64,000 nucleotides of DNA from assembly GCF_002814095.1 (NCBI RefSeq), contig NZ_CP021913.1, forward strand, positions 3,912,501 through 3,976,500. Direction: 5' to 3'. Below, in pieces: positions 36,585 to 44,891 of this stretch. Under the pieces are notes generated by a model. It searched no databases and was not told the DNA's origin. It saw nothing but the letters and a program-made list of their open reading frames with translations. The position numbers and the translations under genes are program-made. Numbering within the stretch: position 1 is the first letter of the stretch; every line of letters starts with the position of its first letter. This DNA is from Sagittula sp. P11. Lineage in GTDB: Bacteria > Pseudomonadota > Alphaproteobacteria > Rhodobacterales > Rhodobacteraceae.

Positions 36585-36994
36585 CGGGTTCTAAAATCTC
36601 CGAGGGGACGCTCGCACATGCGTCGCACAGAAGCGGGACGCTTTCGCCCAGTGAGCAGCGTATTCTCTGGGACCATGAAGAACACTTCTGGACCAGTGGT
36701 GCCGACAGCGCGCAGGCGATGACAGCGACCAACGCTGTCATGATTGTTCCCTATCCGCCCGGCATCCTGCAGGGCGACCAGATCCAGATACACCTTCGCC
36801 AGAGAAGCGGCTGGCGATCCGTCGCCATGACGGAACGGCGCGTCACGCGGTGCCGGGACATCGCCATCCTGACTTACCGGGTCTCGGCGGAGAAACCCGA
36901 GGTGGCGGTCTTCAAGGCACTGTGCGCTTCGACATACCTCCGAGATGAAGGGGCTTGGCTCAGACTGTCGCACCAGCAGACTCCCGTAAACTGA
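36581..36994 (+). CDS. SnoaL/DUF4440-like (NTF2-fold) hypothetical protein
   Basis: 137 residues from an ATG overlapping the previous stop (ATGA). The pattern ILWDHEEHFWTSGADSAQAM, TATNAVMIVPYPPGILQGD, WRSVAMTERRVTRCRDIAIL, then ALCASTYLRDEGAWLRLSHQ resembles small NTF2-fold (DUF4440) proteins, with the alpha helix first and then a curved sheet. Substrate and role are unknown. It is co-translated with the membrane-anchored gene upstream, so the two probably act together. Confidence 0.6.
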   Translation: MTGSKISEGTLAHASHRSGTLSPSEQRILWDHEEHFWTSGADSAQAMTATNAVMIVPYPPGILQGDQIQIHLRQRSGWRSVAMTERRVTRCRDIAILTYRVSAEKPEVAVFKALCASTYLRDEGAWLRLSHQQTPVN

Positions 36995-37427
36995 CGCGCG
37001 CGCTTTATGCACCGACCGGACCGAAGAAGACCGCCACTCTCAAGCATTACCCCGACGCCGCGACGACGCACGCCGCACATGACGGCACCGAGACCAACAA
37101 GGAACTCGACGCGGCGACCCACGCCGAGGCGTTAGCGCCGTCGCCTGACCAAAGACCTGGGCGTACCCTCACCGAATTGGTGGCCGGGTCCAGAAATTCG
37201 GGACAGGAACCGGCAGGATCGATCCATACGCCATGGTCTTCGAACGTTGGTTTCTGGTCCATGTGGACCGCGCGCTGCAGACGCCCGGGATGACGACAGA
37301 ACCGACCTACTACCGGTCAAACGGTTTCATCGTCTGCGTGCCTGTGCCGGGCACCGGCGGCACCGCCCGCCTTGCCACTTGATCGCGGGTGCCGGAACTT
37401 CGACGCCGACCTGGGGCGGTCGGGCGA
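36995..37427 (+). other. 433-bp stretch with no secure gene
   Basis: Between the NTF2-like gene and the convergent lipoprotein pseudogene. One short frame at 37233-37382 (49 codons, starting MVFERWFLVHVDRALQTPGM) has plausible codon use but no clear ribosome site or recognisable match; it may be a decayed gene end. Nothing else is convincing. Confidence 0.3.
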
Positions 37428-38045
37428 TCAGGTCAGCGTCTGCACCCAGACGACAATCCTGCCAAGGACAAGCTGCGTGACCCCGTCGAGTCCCTCGATC
37501 AGCGCCGCCGTGCTGTCCGATGTGACCTTGGCGGTGTTTTCGAAGTGCCGGATGCCCGCAACCGACCGGTCGGATTCACGGATCAGCGTCATCTGCATGG
37601 ATATGCGAACCTGCGCTTGATCCGGCCCGGTCAGTTCGGCCTGAAAGGCCTGAACTTCGGCCATGAGTGTATAGTCGGGGGTCAGCCCGGCCCCGACACG
37701 GGTGACCAGCTCCAAACCTCCCCGGTTCAGAAGTGACTGAACCAGAAGGCTCTGCACCATGGCAGGCGTCGGTTCGGATCATCGGGCATCGGGCAGATAC
37801 TCGGCCTGCCGTGGCGTGATCTTGATGAGGACCCGGTCCGTCGACAGCTCACCCGCAGAGGTAGGCAGTTCCACGACCAGATGGCCGTCGCCACCCGCCC
37901 TTGTCCCGTCGGACTGCAACGGCGACAAGGTGTAGGTGTCCAGCGGATCGCTGGCCCGGGACACGGCGGACACGGCGCTGCAGCCGGACAGGTTGGCCGC
38001 GGCGGCCAGGGATAGAAACCTGCGGCGCGAAAGGAACATTCTCAC
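37428..38045 (-). pseudogene. ABC-type transport auxiliary lipoprotein (PqiC/DUF330-like) with one in-frame TGA
   Basis: The N-terminal piece (37779-38045) has a signal with a lipobox (LAAAANLSGCSAV), then DTYTLSPL and STDRVLIKITPRQAEYLPDA. A TGA at 37779-37781 interrupts it and the same frame continues SEPTPAMVQSLLVQSLL, DYTLMAEVQAFQAE, and RHFENTAKV to 37428. In relatives the interrupted position is usually Trp before such a stretch, so a single TGG-to-TGA change would explain it. The intact protein would be the outer-membrane or periplasmic lipoprotein partner of the MCE transporter, whose last gene overlaps its start by four bases. Confidence 0.75.
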
Positions 38046-38938
38046 CTCCTGTATTCCGGTGTTTCATTGCCCAGCAGGAACCGTCCGGGATCACTGCCGA
38101 TTTGTCGGGCAAGCGCATCGAACCGGGCGATGACTCCGCTTGCATCCTGTATGAGCGCGCTGGTCTGCGCCGACAGCCGCGGCAGATCGGCCCGAACGGC
38201 GCCCGCAAGACCTGCAATCGAGTCTCGGGACTCGAGGGCAACCCCGCGCAGATCATGAACCAGCCCAGGAATTTCACCCTCCAGCAGGCCTGTCGCGGCA
38301 ATGGCCCCGGCCTCGGTCGCGTCAAGAACGGTGTCGATCCGGGCCAGGGTTTCTTCCACGCGTGAGCTCAGCGCATCGATCCGGCCCGTGGCGTCACGCA
38401 GATTGGTGAGGATACCGGCGATGGCATCGCGGTTTTCCGGCGTGGCAAAGCTGCGAACCTCGGCGATCAGGGCAGTTGCCTCGGCCACGAGATCCGGGCC
38501 GGTCAGCATGAGGTCCTGCACGACAGAGCGTTCGGAGCGGATCACCGGGACGCCGTTGGGCGGCACGGGTTTCAGGTGCTCGGCCTCGGCGCGGCCTCCT
38601 TCGAGCGCAATGAATGTGACACCCGTAAGTCCCTGTGCGGCAAGCGTCGCGATCGTGTCCGTGCGCACCGGCGCGCTGGCGAAAAGCTCCACGCGCACCC
38701 GCACCAGCGCGGGGTCGTCCCGATCAAGCGCAATCGTCAGGACGTGACCGACATCGACGCCGTTGTAGCGCACCGGCGAGGTCTGGCTCAGTCCCGCCAC
38801 GGTGCCGAACAGGATATCGTATTGCGCATAGGTGCGGTCGAGCTGGACCTTGGCGAGCCAGAGCAGGAAGCCGAGCCCGACCACAAAGCCGAGAATGGTG
38901 AAGAACCCCATCAGAATGAACCGTGCGCGGGTTTCCAT
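38042..38938 (-). CDS. MCE-domain (MlaD-like) lipid-transport protein
   Basis: 298 residues. There is one N-terminal membrane helix (about 9-28), then a single MCE domain (about 38-120; YDILFGTVAGLSQTSPVRYNGVDVG and the AQGLTGVTFIAL motif). A long helical C-terminal part follows, where heptad-like repeats suggest a coiled coil (RIDALSSRVEETLARIDTVL). Such proteins form hexameric rings that carry phospholipids across the periplasm, driven by the adjacent ATPase and permease. It starts one base after the ATPase gene's reading end and overlaps the downstream lipoprotein gene. Confidence 0.9.
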   Translation of the reverse strand: METRARFILMGFFTILGFVVGLGFLLWLAKVQLDRTYAQYDILFGTVAGLSQTSPVRYNGVDVGHVLTIALDRDDPALVRVRVELFASAPVRTDTIATLAAQGLTGVTFIALEGGRAEAEHLKPVPPNGVPVIRSERSVVQDLMLTGPDLVAEATALIAEVRSFATPENRDAIAGILTNLRDATGRIDALSSRVEETLARIDTVLDATEAGAIAATGLLEGEIPGLVHDLRGVALESRDSIAGLAGAVRADLPRLSAQTSALIQDASGVIARFDALARQIGSDPGRFLLGNETPEYRR

Positions 38939-39711
38939 CAGCCCTCCGCCGCCGTCAGGGCCGCATGCGCACGTGGGCCATGGAAATAGGCATGGACCCA
39001 GGGGTCCTTCACATCGCGCAGTTCCGCCATCGTGCCGGTGACCAGAACGCGCCGTTCAGCCAGCACGGCGATCCGGTCGCAAGTTGCCTGCAACGTGTCG
39101 AGATCGTGGGTCACGAGGAACACAGTGAGGCCAAGCGCAGCGTGCAGCGCGTTCAGCAGGCTGTCGAAGTCCGAGGCGCTGATCGGGTCGAGCCCCGCCG
39201 TCGGTTCGTCGAGGAACAGGATCTCGGGGTCCAGCGCAAGCGCCCGCGCGAGGCCCGCGCGCTTGCGCATGCCGCCCGACAGGGCCGCGGGAAAAAGCGC
39301 GCCGGCCTCGGGCGGCAGACCGACAAGTGCAATGCGCAGATCGGCCAGTGCCCGCCGCGTCGCCGGATCAACCGAGGTGCGTTCGCGCATCGGCGCCTCG
39401 ACATTCTCGCGCACGGTCAGGGAAGAGAAGAGCGCGCCGTCCTGGAACATCACGCCCGTGCGCGCGCTGGCCCCTGACCGCTCGGCAGCAGAGCCGTGCA
39501 GCACGTCGCAGCCCAACAGCGTGATGTCACCGTCACTAGGTGTCATGAGCCCGACGATGCTGCGCAAGAGCACCGATTTCCCGCTGCCGGAGGCCCCGAC
39601 GACGCCCAGCACCTCGTCGCGCCGCACGTCGAGCGACAGGTCCTCGTGAACGACCGTGGAGCCGAAGCGGTTGGTCAGCCCCTGGATCGAAATGACGGTG
39701 TCGGCGTTCAT
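38938..39711 (-). CDS. MlaF-like ABC transporter ATPase
   Basis: 257 residues from the ATG at 39711. Walker A GASGSGKS at 39-46, signature LSGGMRKRAGLARAL near 148, Walker B with EILFLDEPTAGLDP, and the switch His in FLVTHDLDTL are all present. It powers the lipid transporter with the MlaE-like permease encoded immediately upstream (four-base overlap) and the MCE protein downstream. A frame extending further upstream is only the shadow of the permease gene. Confidence 0.92.
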   Translation of the reverse strand: MNADTVISIQGLTNRFGSTVVHEDLSLDVRRDEVLGVVGASGSGKSVLLRSIVGLMTPSDGDITLLGCDVLHGSAAERSGASARTGVMFQDGALFSSLTVRENVEAPMRERTSVDPATRRALADLRIALVGLPPEAGALFPAALSGGMRKRAGLARALALDPEILFLDEPTAGLDPISASDFDSLLNALHAALGLTVFLVTHDLDTLQATCDRIAVLAERRVLVTGTMAELRDVKDPWVHAYFHGPRAHAALTAAEG

Positions 39712-40784
39712 CACACCCCCCAGACCGCGAAGAACACGGAAAACAAGGCATCCACGGCGATCACGAGGAAGATGGCGATCACGACGGCACGTGACGTCCG
39801 CATGCCCAGCGATTCCGCGTCGCCCTTGACCAGCAGACCTTGCTGGCATCCGACGAGTGCAATGATCGCGGCAAAGACAGGTGCCTTGGACAAACCCACC
39901 AGCGCCTGCGTGGCATCGGTATTGGCCAATAACTGGGATCGGAACTGGCTCGGCGATATGCCAAGCTGCGTCCACGCCATCAGCCCGCCGCCAAAGAGGC
40001 CCGCCAGGTCGGCGACCAGCCCGAGGATCGGTAGCACGATGACAAGCGCCAGAAGGCGTGGCAGGACCAGAAGGTCTACAGGGTCGAGCCCGAGCACGCG
40101 CATGGCGTCGATCTCCTCGCGCATCTTCATCGAGCCGATGGCCGCGGTGAAGGCCGAGGCGGATCGTCCCGCGACGATGATCGCGGTCAGGAGCATGCCG
40201 AGCTCGCGCAGGATCGAGACGGCGATCAGGTCGACGACAAAGACTTCGGCGCCGAACTGCTGCAGTTGAGCAGCACCCTGAAACGCCAGCACGATTCCGA
40301 TGAGGAACCCCATGAGCGCGACGATGGGGATGGCACTCAGCCCGACCGCTTGCATGTGATGCACCAGCGCTGTGATCCTGAACCGGCCCGGATGCCACGC
40401 GGTCCCGGCGAGGCGTGCCATGACAAGACCGACGAAGCCAAGGCCTTGTGCCAGGTTGCGCAGGGCCCGGCCCGGCGCAGTGCCGACTGCAACGACCACG
40501 TCCCCAACCCGCTGCAATGCCGAGCGGTCCTTGACGACAATGCCGGACCGCATGGCATCCCTGACCGCTTCGATGAGCCGCCTTTGCGCGTTATCCGCGC
40601 CGGTCAGGGACCGTCCGCCTTGTGCAAGCAACCACGCGCCGGACGTATCCAGTCGGGTGACGCCCGCCAGGTCCAAAGGCAAATCCTGCCCGGTGCGGCC
40701 GATCTGTCGGCGTACATCCTCCAGAGTGACAAGCGTGACATGTCCCGTCAGGCGATGCGGCGACGCGTGGACCGTTTCATCCAT
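39711..40784 (-). CDS. MlaE-like ABC transporter permease with N-terminal STAS-type region
   Basis: 357 residues from the ATG at 40784. The first 75 or so residues look like a STAS fold (DLPLDLAGVTRLDTSGAWLL), a fused version of the MlaB-type regulator. The rest is an MlaE permease with about five membrane helices and the family motifs GLSAIPIVALMGFLIGIVLA, RELGMLLTAIIVAGRSASAF, and MKMREEIDAMRVLGLDP. It is the first gene of the operon. An upstream in-frame start exists near 40949 but adds residues without the family pattern. Confidence 0.9.
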   Translation of the reverse strand: MDETVHASPHRLTGHVTLVTLEDVRRQIGRTGQDLPLDLAGVTRLDTSGAWLLAQGGRSLTGADNAQRRLIEAVRDAMRSGIVVKDRSALQRVGDVVVAVGTAPGRALRNLAQGLGFVGLVMARLAGTAWHPGRFRITALVHHMQAVGLSAIPIVALMGFLIGIVLAFQGAAQLQQFGAEVFVVDLIAVSILRELGMLLTAIIVAGRSASAFTAAIGSMKMREEIDAMRVLGLDPVDLLVLPRLLALVIVLPILGLVADLAGLFGGGLMAWTQLGISPSQFRSQLLANTDATQALVGLSKAPVFAAIIALVGCQQGLLVKGDAESLGMRTSRAVVIAIFLVIAVDALFSVFFAVWGV

Positions 40785-40960
40785 CGAGCAACGCAAGGAC
40801 GGTTGCGAAGGTCTGATTGAACCGGGGTCTTCCGTGGGGTCCCGGAAAGGGGATGGCGCCAGATGTGGGCGCTGATTGGGGAAAGGGCATCTTTTCAGTT
40901 CCCTTTGCATCGACCTCGATCCGTCGTTCGGTTCTGCGGGGTCTGACACGCCCGCGCCGG

Positions 40961-40988
40961 GAACGAAGGGCGTCGCGCACCTTCGTTC
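40961..40988. repeat. Perfect 9-bp inverted repeat upstream of the MCE operon
   Basis: GAACGAAGG (40961-40969) and CCTTCGTTC (40980-40988) are separated by 10 bases. There is no T-run on either strand. It lies 177 bases before the permease start and could be an operator or an mRNA structure. The surrounding 40785-41057 shows no gene. Confidence 0.4.
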
Positions 40989-41057
40989 TCCTTGCCATCG
41001 ATCCGCTGCGCCGGGACCGAAGATGGTCGGGGCGGCTTTTGGGATCAGTCACTTTCA

Positions 41058-41321
41058 TCAAGGCGATTTTTCAAGCTGGGCCGCGGCCGCCCTGGCGTGC
41101 TCCTCCTGGTGGTAATCGCCTCGAAACACGCCGCCCTCGCGCACTTGCCAGATGCCGTGCCGTTTGCGAATCTCGATATGAGAGGGTCGGGCCTGGTGCC
41201 TTAGCGGACAACCGGGGAGACCGGCCACTTGCAACGATGCAGTCTGCTGCTGGCGACTTCGGCCGGCAAGGCGCGGTGCGCTGGCCCGTGACGGGTCGGG
41301 ACCGTGATCATCCTCGGTCAT
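41058..41321 (-). CDS. Small hypothetical protein with a conserved-looking C-terminal third
   Basis: 87 residues from the ATG at 41321. The C-terminal part, IEIRKRHGIWQVREGGVFRG then DYHQEEHARAAAAQLEK, reads like a small beta-beta-alpha domain that I recall in short Rhodobacterales proteins (HIEIRKR type). The N-terminal half is Arg/Gln-rich and less protein-like, so the true start could be internal. It is divergent from the small basic gene at 41589, and two Crp/Fnr-type palindromes lie between them. Confidence 0.45.
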   Translation of the reverse strand: MTEDDHGPDPSRASAPRLAGRSRQQQTASLQVAGLPGCPLRHQARPSHIEIRKRHGIWQVREGGVFRGDYHQEEHARAAAAQLEKSP

Positions 41322-41385
41322 TCCAAATCGCTCCTGAACATCGCGGGTCGTGCCTGTTCTGTACAGCACAGGACAGATCGGCGGG

Positions 41386-41399
41386 CTGACCGAGGTTAG
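41386..41399. promoter_or_regulatory. Crp/Fnr-type palindrome in a divergent region
   Basis: CTGACCGAGGTTAG, 65 bases upstream of the gene at 41321 (minus strand). It is of the same form as the sites at 36005 and 36067. Confidence 0.45.
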
Positions 41400-41419
41400 C
41401 GTGGGGCAGACAACTCTTA

Positions 41420-41433
41420 CTGATCTGCATCAG
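41420..41433. promoter_or_regulatory. Second Crp/Fnr-type palindrome in the divergent region
   Basis: CTGATCTGCATCAG is a perfect 5-4-5 palindrome, 34 bases from the copy at 41386. It differs from the FNR box TTGAT-N4-ATCAA only at the outermost positions. Confidence 0.5.
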
Positions 41434-41588
41434 CCTGCACAGGGTAATCGGAGGATATGGTCCATGGAACATTTGCATGCTGAAGCGATGTCCCGTCGGG
41501 ACAGATGAGCCGGTTTCAAAGCGCTGTTCTGCAGACGGCAAAGGAAGCCCCGATGATGCTGCGGTGCGATCAGGGAAAGGAACCCGAC

Positions 41589-41750
41589 ATGGACAAGAAC
41601 AAGAAGACGAAAAAGGCATCCGGGACGCCGAAAAGCGTCAAACAGCCCAGCGACTACAAGGCACGTGAAACGGCGGGCAAGGAAAGCCAGACCGACGCGA
41701 TGTTTCACAAGACCCCCGGAAAGGGCAAATCTGGCCAGCGCAAAGGCTGA
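41589..41750 (+). CDS. Small lysine-rich hypothetical protein
   Basis: 53 residues from the ATG at 41589 (MDKNKKTKKASGTPKSVKQP), with AAAGGAA upstream. Lysine and glycine dominate, hydrophobic residues are almost absent, and the protein must be disordered; it may bind nucleic acid. A longer frame from 41505 is possible. It lies downstream of two Crp/Fnr-type sites. Confidence 0.45.
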   Translation: MDKNKKTKKASGTPKSVKQPSDYKARETAGKESQTDAMFHKTPGKGKSGQRKG

Positions 41751-41845
41751 GCCGCTGCCCGGATGGCTCCGCCGCCTATTACCTCGTGCGGCGGGGCCAC
41801 GACCGGAATACGGTCCGGATCGGATTTCGTCATGTGCCAAAGCGT

Positions 41846-42079
41846 TCATCTGCGCCGCACGGAATTTCCACCCTCCAGAATGCCGTTGATTAGTGCTGCA
41901 ACTGCCTCGTGCATCTCGGACTGCTCGGTGTCCGGGACAAACTGGTGCGCGGCGGCGGCATCCGTGAGAATACCCACGATTTCCTTTTCCGGCAGGATCT
42001 TGCGATCGTTCAGCGCCAGCAACAGCGATTCGCATATGGAAAGTGCGGCCGTTCCGGCGATGTCGTGTGGTCCTAGCAT
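41846..42079 (-). CDS. Small conserved hypothetical protein
   Basis: 77 residues from the ATG at 42079. The sequence MLGPHDIAGTAALSICESLL, then LALNDRKILPEKEIVGILTD, AAAAHQFV and HEAVAALINGIL is a compact helical protein of a type I remember as a common unannotated alphaproteobacterial family. There is no catalytic motif. It is divergent from the Crp/Fnr-family gene, and that short intergenic region may be autoregulated. Confidence 0.6.
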   Translation of the reverse strand: MLGPHDIAGTAALSICESLLLALNDRKILPEKEIVGILTDAAAAHQFVPDTEQSEMHEAVAALINGILEGGNSVRRR

Positions 42080-42234
42080 GATCTGGGTCGCTTTCTGATC
42101 AGGTGAAATGCGCGAGCTGCCGGAGGTCGACAGCGCCATCTTTCGTGATCTTATGCGTTGTTTGCCTTGCCGGACTGATCCAGAGCAGCTTGTCGGGCTA
42201 TTCGCTGGATCAGGCCACGCATTCCCGAACGGAG

Positions 42235-42978
42235 GTGGAATCCGACAAGTCGATTCTGCAAAGCCCCCTGACCCGCAAGCTGTCCGCCTTCGTTGCGTTG
42301 TCCCGCACCGATCTGGAAACGCTTGCACGCTATCACCGCCGCCGAAGAACGTTTCAGTCGGGCCACCAGATGATCCATGAAGGTCAGAGGAACCAGTCAG
42401 CGTTCATCCTGGCCGAGGGCTGGGCCTGCGCCTTCAAGCTGCTTCCCGACGGGGAAAGGCAGATCGTGGATTTCCAGATACCTGGAGACTTTCTGGGGCT
42501 GCGCAGCATACTGTTCCGCACGGCCGACCACAGCATCGAGGCCGTGACGCGGATCGAGGCATCCGAGGTTCTCGCGCCGGAAATTTTCGACAGCTTCTCC
42601 GATGCACCCCGACTGGCAACGGCTGTGCTTTGGGCCGCGTCGCGCGACGAAGCGATGGTCGTCGAACATCTCGTCAATCTCGGACGCCGGTCAGCCGAGG
42701 TTCGGATGGCACATTTCCTTCTGGAACTGAGCGCACGTCTTCATCTGGTCGGGATCGGCGACAGGTCCGGCTACGAGTGTCCGTTGACGCAGTACCACCT
42801 GGCCGACGCCCTGGGGCTGAGCGCCGTCCATGTGAACCGCGTCTTGCGCCACCTGCGCGAGGAAGGCCTCGTGACGTTCCAGAATGGGCGCGTCAAGATT
42901 GACGACTTGGACGGTCTCGTCTCGCTTGCGAATTTTGACGTGGCCTATCTGGATCAGGCAGGGCCCTTTATCCAGTGA
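42235..42978 (+). CDS. Crp/Fnr-family transcriptional regulator
   Basis: About 247 residues if the GTG at 42235 is used; the exact start is uncertain because the open frame extends to 42103 without a typical leader. The cyclic-nucleotide-type beta barrel spans about 25-130 (FQSGHQMIHEGQRNQSAFIL, then GERQIVDFQIPGDFLGLRSI). The HTH_Crp_2 domain follows: YECPLTQYHLADALGLSAVH and VNRVLRHLREEGLV. The FNR cysteines for an Fe-S cluster are not seen at the N-terminus, and the recognition helix (VHVNR) differs from the ExxSR of classical FNR. It probably controls island genes. Confidence 0.85.
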   Translation: MESDKSILQSPLTRKLSAFVALSRTDLETLARYHRRRRTFQSGHQMIHEGQRNQSAFILAEGWACAFKLLPDGERQIVDFQIPGDFLGLRSILFRTADHSIEAVTRIEASEVLAPEIFDSFSDAPRLATAVLWAASRDEAMVVEHLVNLGRRSAEVRMAHFLLELSARLHLVGIGDRSGYECPLTQYHLADALGLSAVHVNRVLRHLREEGLVTFQNGRVKIDDLDGLVSLANFDVAYLDQAGPFIQ

Positions 42979-43641
42979 CATACATCCCCCGCGCATTGCC
43001 GGAAATGCACCGGACAGCCGATTCCAAATTGCCCATCTCATCGGCTTGCTCTGTGTAACGGGCAAAAGTCCTTGCCACAGCGTCATCGGAATCGCGTCAT
43101 GAGGGGGGCCTTGAAGGCCTCCCGTTGGGCTGACGCCGATTGGTGACCCCGTTCCTCGGGCGACACTCGAAAGGCGCTCATTTCGTCCTTGAGAACGGCG
43201 CCCGGGACGGTAGTGGCAACATTGATAATAAAAGTCCGGTTCCGGAGCGCTGCACCGCAGCCTCGATGCCCTTGAGAAATGGCGGCTGAGGGCCGGAAGC
43301 GACGGGCAACCCGGTCAGCGATGCGACGCCCTCCCGATGGGCTGCCTCAAGACCGCTTCGTCTCCTTTTCCAAATGTCGTTGCGTGCAACTCGAACGAAG
43401 GTTTTTTGGGGCGCGCCCGAGCGGAAGAGGATGTCGCGAAAGGACAACAGTCACAGCCGAAAGGGTTTGTGAAAGCGTCCAAGGATGCCAATGACATCGT
43501 CGTGGGTTACGAAAATGGCTTCCGCCGCTTCACCCTTGAGTGAATGCAGCGGTCGCCGTTAGTTCTACATCGTTGCTTTACCAAAGCGTCCCGATTTGAC
43601 GATCCGCAGCTGTATTTGATCAAGGCCGGTGACGATGCATG
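42979..43641. other. 663-bp stretch without a secure gene
   Basis: Short frames on both strands are unremarkable. GGGGGGCCTTGAAGGCCTCC near 43100-43121 forms a hairpin that could end the regulator mRNA, but a T-run is missing. One plus-strand frame (43337-43543) ends KGFVKASKDANDIVVGYENG plus a few residues and might be a decayed gene tail; I cannot identify it. Confidence 0.3.
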
Positions 43642-44421
43642 TTACACCGTCGGCACGGTTCCACCATCGATCACGTATTCGGTGCCGGTTATGGTCCCGG
43701 CGCGGTCCGAGGCAAGGAAGGCGACCAGGTTCGCGATCTCGCCGGGTTTTGACGGACGCCCGATCGGCACGCCGCCCAGCGAGTCCATGATCATGCGATT
43801 GCCCGCTTCCACGTCGACCCCGTGTTCCGTCGCGAGGCGCTTGGCCAACTCGACGGAGGACTCCGTCTCGATCCAGCCCGGAGAGACCCGGACGACCCGC
43901 ACACCTTTGGGCGAAACCTGCTTCGACAGGCTCTTGCTGTAGGTGGACAGGGCCGCCTTGGCAGCGGCATAGGCGGTCGTCGCCTCTGGCAGCGGCAGTT
44001 CGCGCTGGATGGATGTGACGTGGATCACGACGCCGCTGCCCCGCGACTCCATCTCCGGAACAAGCACTCGGTCGAGGCGGACCGCCGGCATCAGGTTCAG
44101 GTCGAGCTCGCGCCGCCACTCGTCGTCGCCAAGTGCCCTGTAGCCGCCCGCGGGCGCCGAGGAGCCGCCGAGCATGTGGACGATGATGTCGACGCCGCCC
44201 AGCCTGTCGCGTACGGCCTCTGCCACCCTGGCGCACCCCTCGGCCCGGGTCAGGTCCGCAGCCACGAACCGGTCTTCCGGCATCTCCGGCGGCCTTGTCC
44301 GTGCCGTCGTCAGAACGTCGGCGCCAAGAGCCTTGAACAGGGCCACGGTCGCACCTCCGGCACCGCGCGTGCCGGAGGTGACGAGGGCCCGCTTGCCCTC
44401 GAGGGTCAGGAAGGGGCTCAT
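43642..44421 (-). CDS. SDR-family oxidoreductase
   Basis: 259 residues from the ATG at 44421. It is a classical short-chain dehydrogenase. The cofactor motif is [13 protein letters not shown] (TGxxxGxG variant with Ser in place of Gly at the second position). The catalytic set includes Ser in HVTSIQREL and YAAAK (Tyr-x-x-x-Lys), and the C-terminus has [10 protein letters not shown]. It would reduce or oxidise a carbonyl or alcohol with NAD(P). It overlaps the SnoaL-like gene by four bases and is divergent from a LysR regulator, which probably controls both genes. Confidence 0.88.
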   Translation of the reverse strand: MSPFLTLEGKRALVTSGTRGAGGATVALFKALGADVLTTARTRPPEMPEDRFVAADLTRAEGCARVAEAVRDRLGGVDIIVHMLGGSSAPAGGYRALGDDEWRRELDLNLMPAVRLDRVLVPEMESRGSGVVIHVTSIQRELPLPEATTAYAAAKAALSTYSKSLSKQVSPKGVRVVRVSPGWIETESSVELAKRLATEHGVDVEAGNRMIMDSLGGVPIGRPSKPGEIANLVAFLASDRAGTITGTEYVIDGGTVPTV

Positions 44422-44747
44422 GGCACGATCTCCAGTTCGGCGATCTTGTCCCCGCGAAGCACGAAAAAATAGCGCAGGTCGACCGGGCTGCCGGGGAAGT
44501 TTCCGACAAGGTGGCTGGTGACGATCGTTCGCTGGCCTTCTTCCGCGATGTCGAAGGGCTCGACCGTGTAGGTGTATTGCGTGGAGGCATTCGCCATCCA
44601 CTGTCGGATCGCGTCGCGGCCCTGGTAGGTGTTGCCTTCGTCGACGACGGTGGCGTCCTGCGTGAACAATTCTGACAGCGCCTGCGCGTTGCCTGTCTTG
44701 TCGGCCGAGAAATAGGCGTCAATCGCGTCTGGCAAGTCGATACTCAT
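44418..44747 (-). CDS. SnoaL-like (NTF2-fold) protein
   Basis: 109 residues. The pattern [39 protein letters not shown], and [20 protein letters not shown] is typical of SnoaL-like domains, which are found in isomerases, dehydratases and many proteins without known activity. GGAG precedes the ATG. It is the first gene of a two-gene operon with an SDR dehydrogenase, a common pair in detoxification or secondary metabolism. Confidence 0.85.
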   Translation of the reverse strand: MSIDLPDAIDAYFSADKTGNAQALSELFTQDATVVDEGNTYQGRDAIRQWMANASTQYTYTVEPFDIAEEGQRTIVTSHLVGNFPGSPVDLRYFFVLRGDKIAELEIVP

Positions 44748-44810
44748 GGTTGATCTCCTTTCTGGATAGGGATTTCGCCGCTTGCCCTCTCGGGTCGGAT
44801 CGGGACCGGC

Positions 44811-44862
44811 GCCTTGAGCTTGAATTTAAGGCTTTGACACAATGCGGATAAGCGGGACTAAT
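44811..44862 (+). promoter_or_regulatory. Promoter of the LysR gene with an overlapping inverted repeat
   Basis: TTGACA (44834-44839), a 17-base spacer and ACTAAT (44857-44862) form a good sigma-70 type promoter 30 bases before the LysR start. GCCTT...AAGGC (44811-44832) directly upstream, spanning 22 bases, is a candidate LysR-binding repeat shared with the divergent operon. Confidence 0.5.
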
Positions 44863-44891
44863 CCGGACGTGGAGTTTGGATTTTCGGGATA

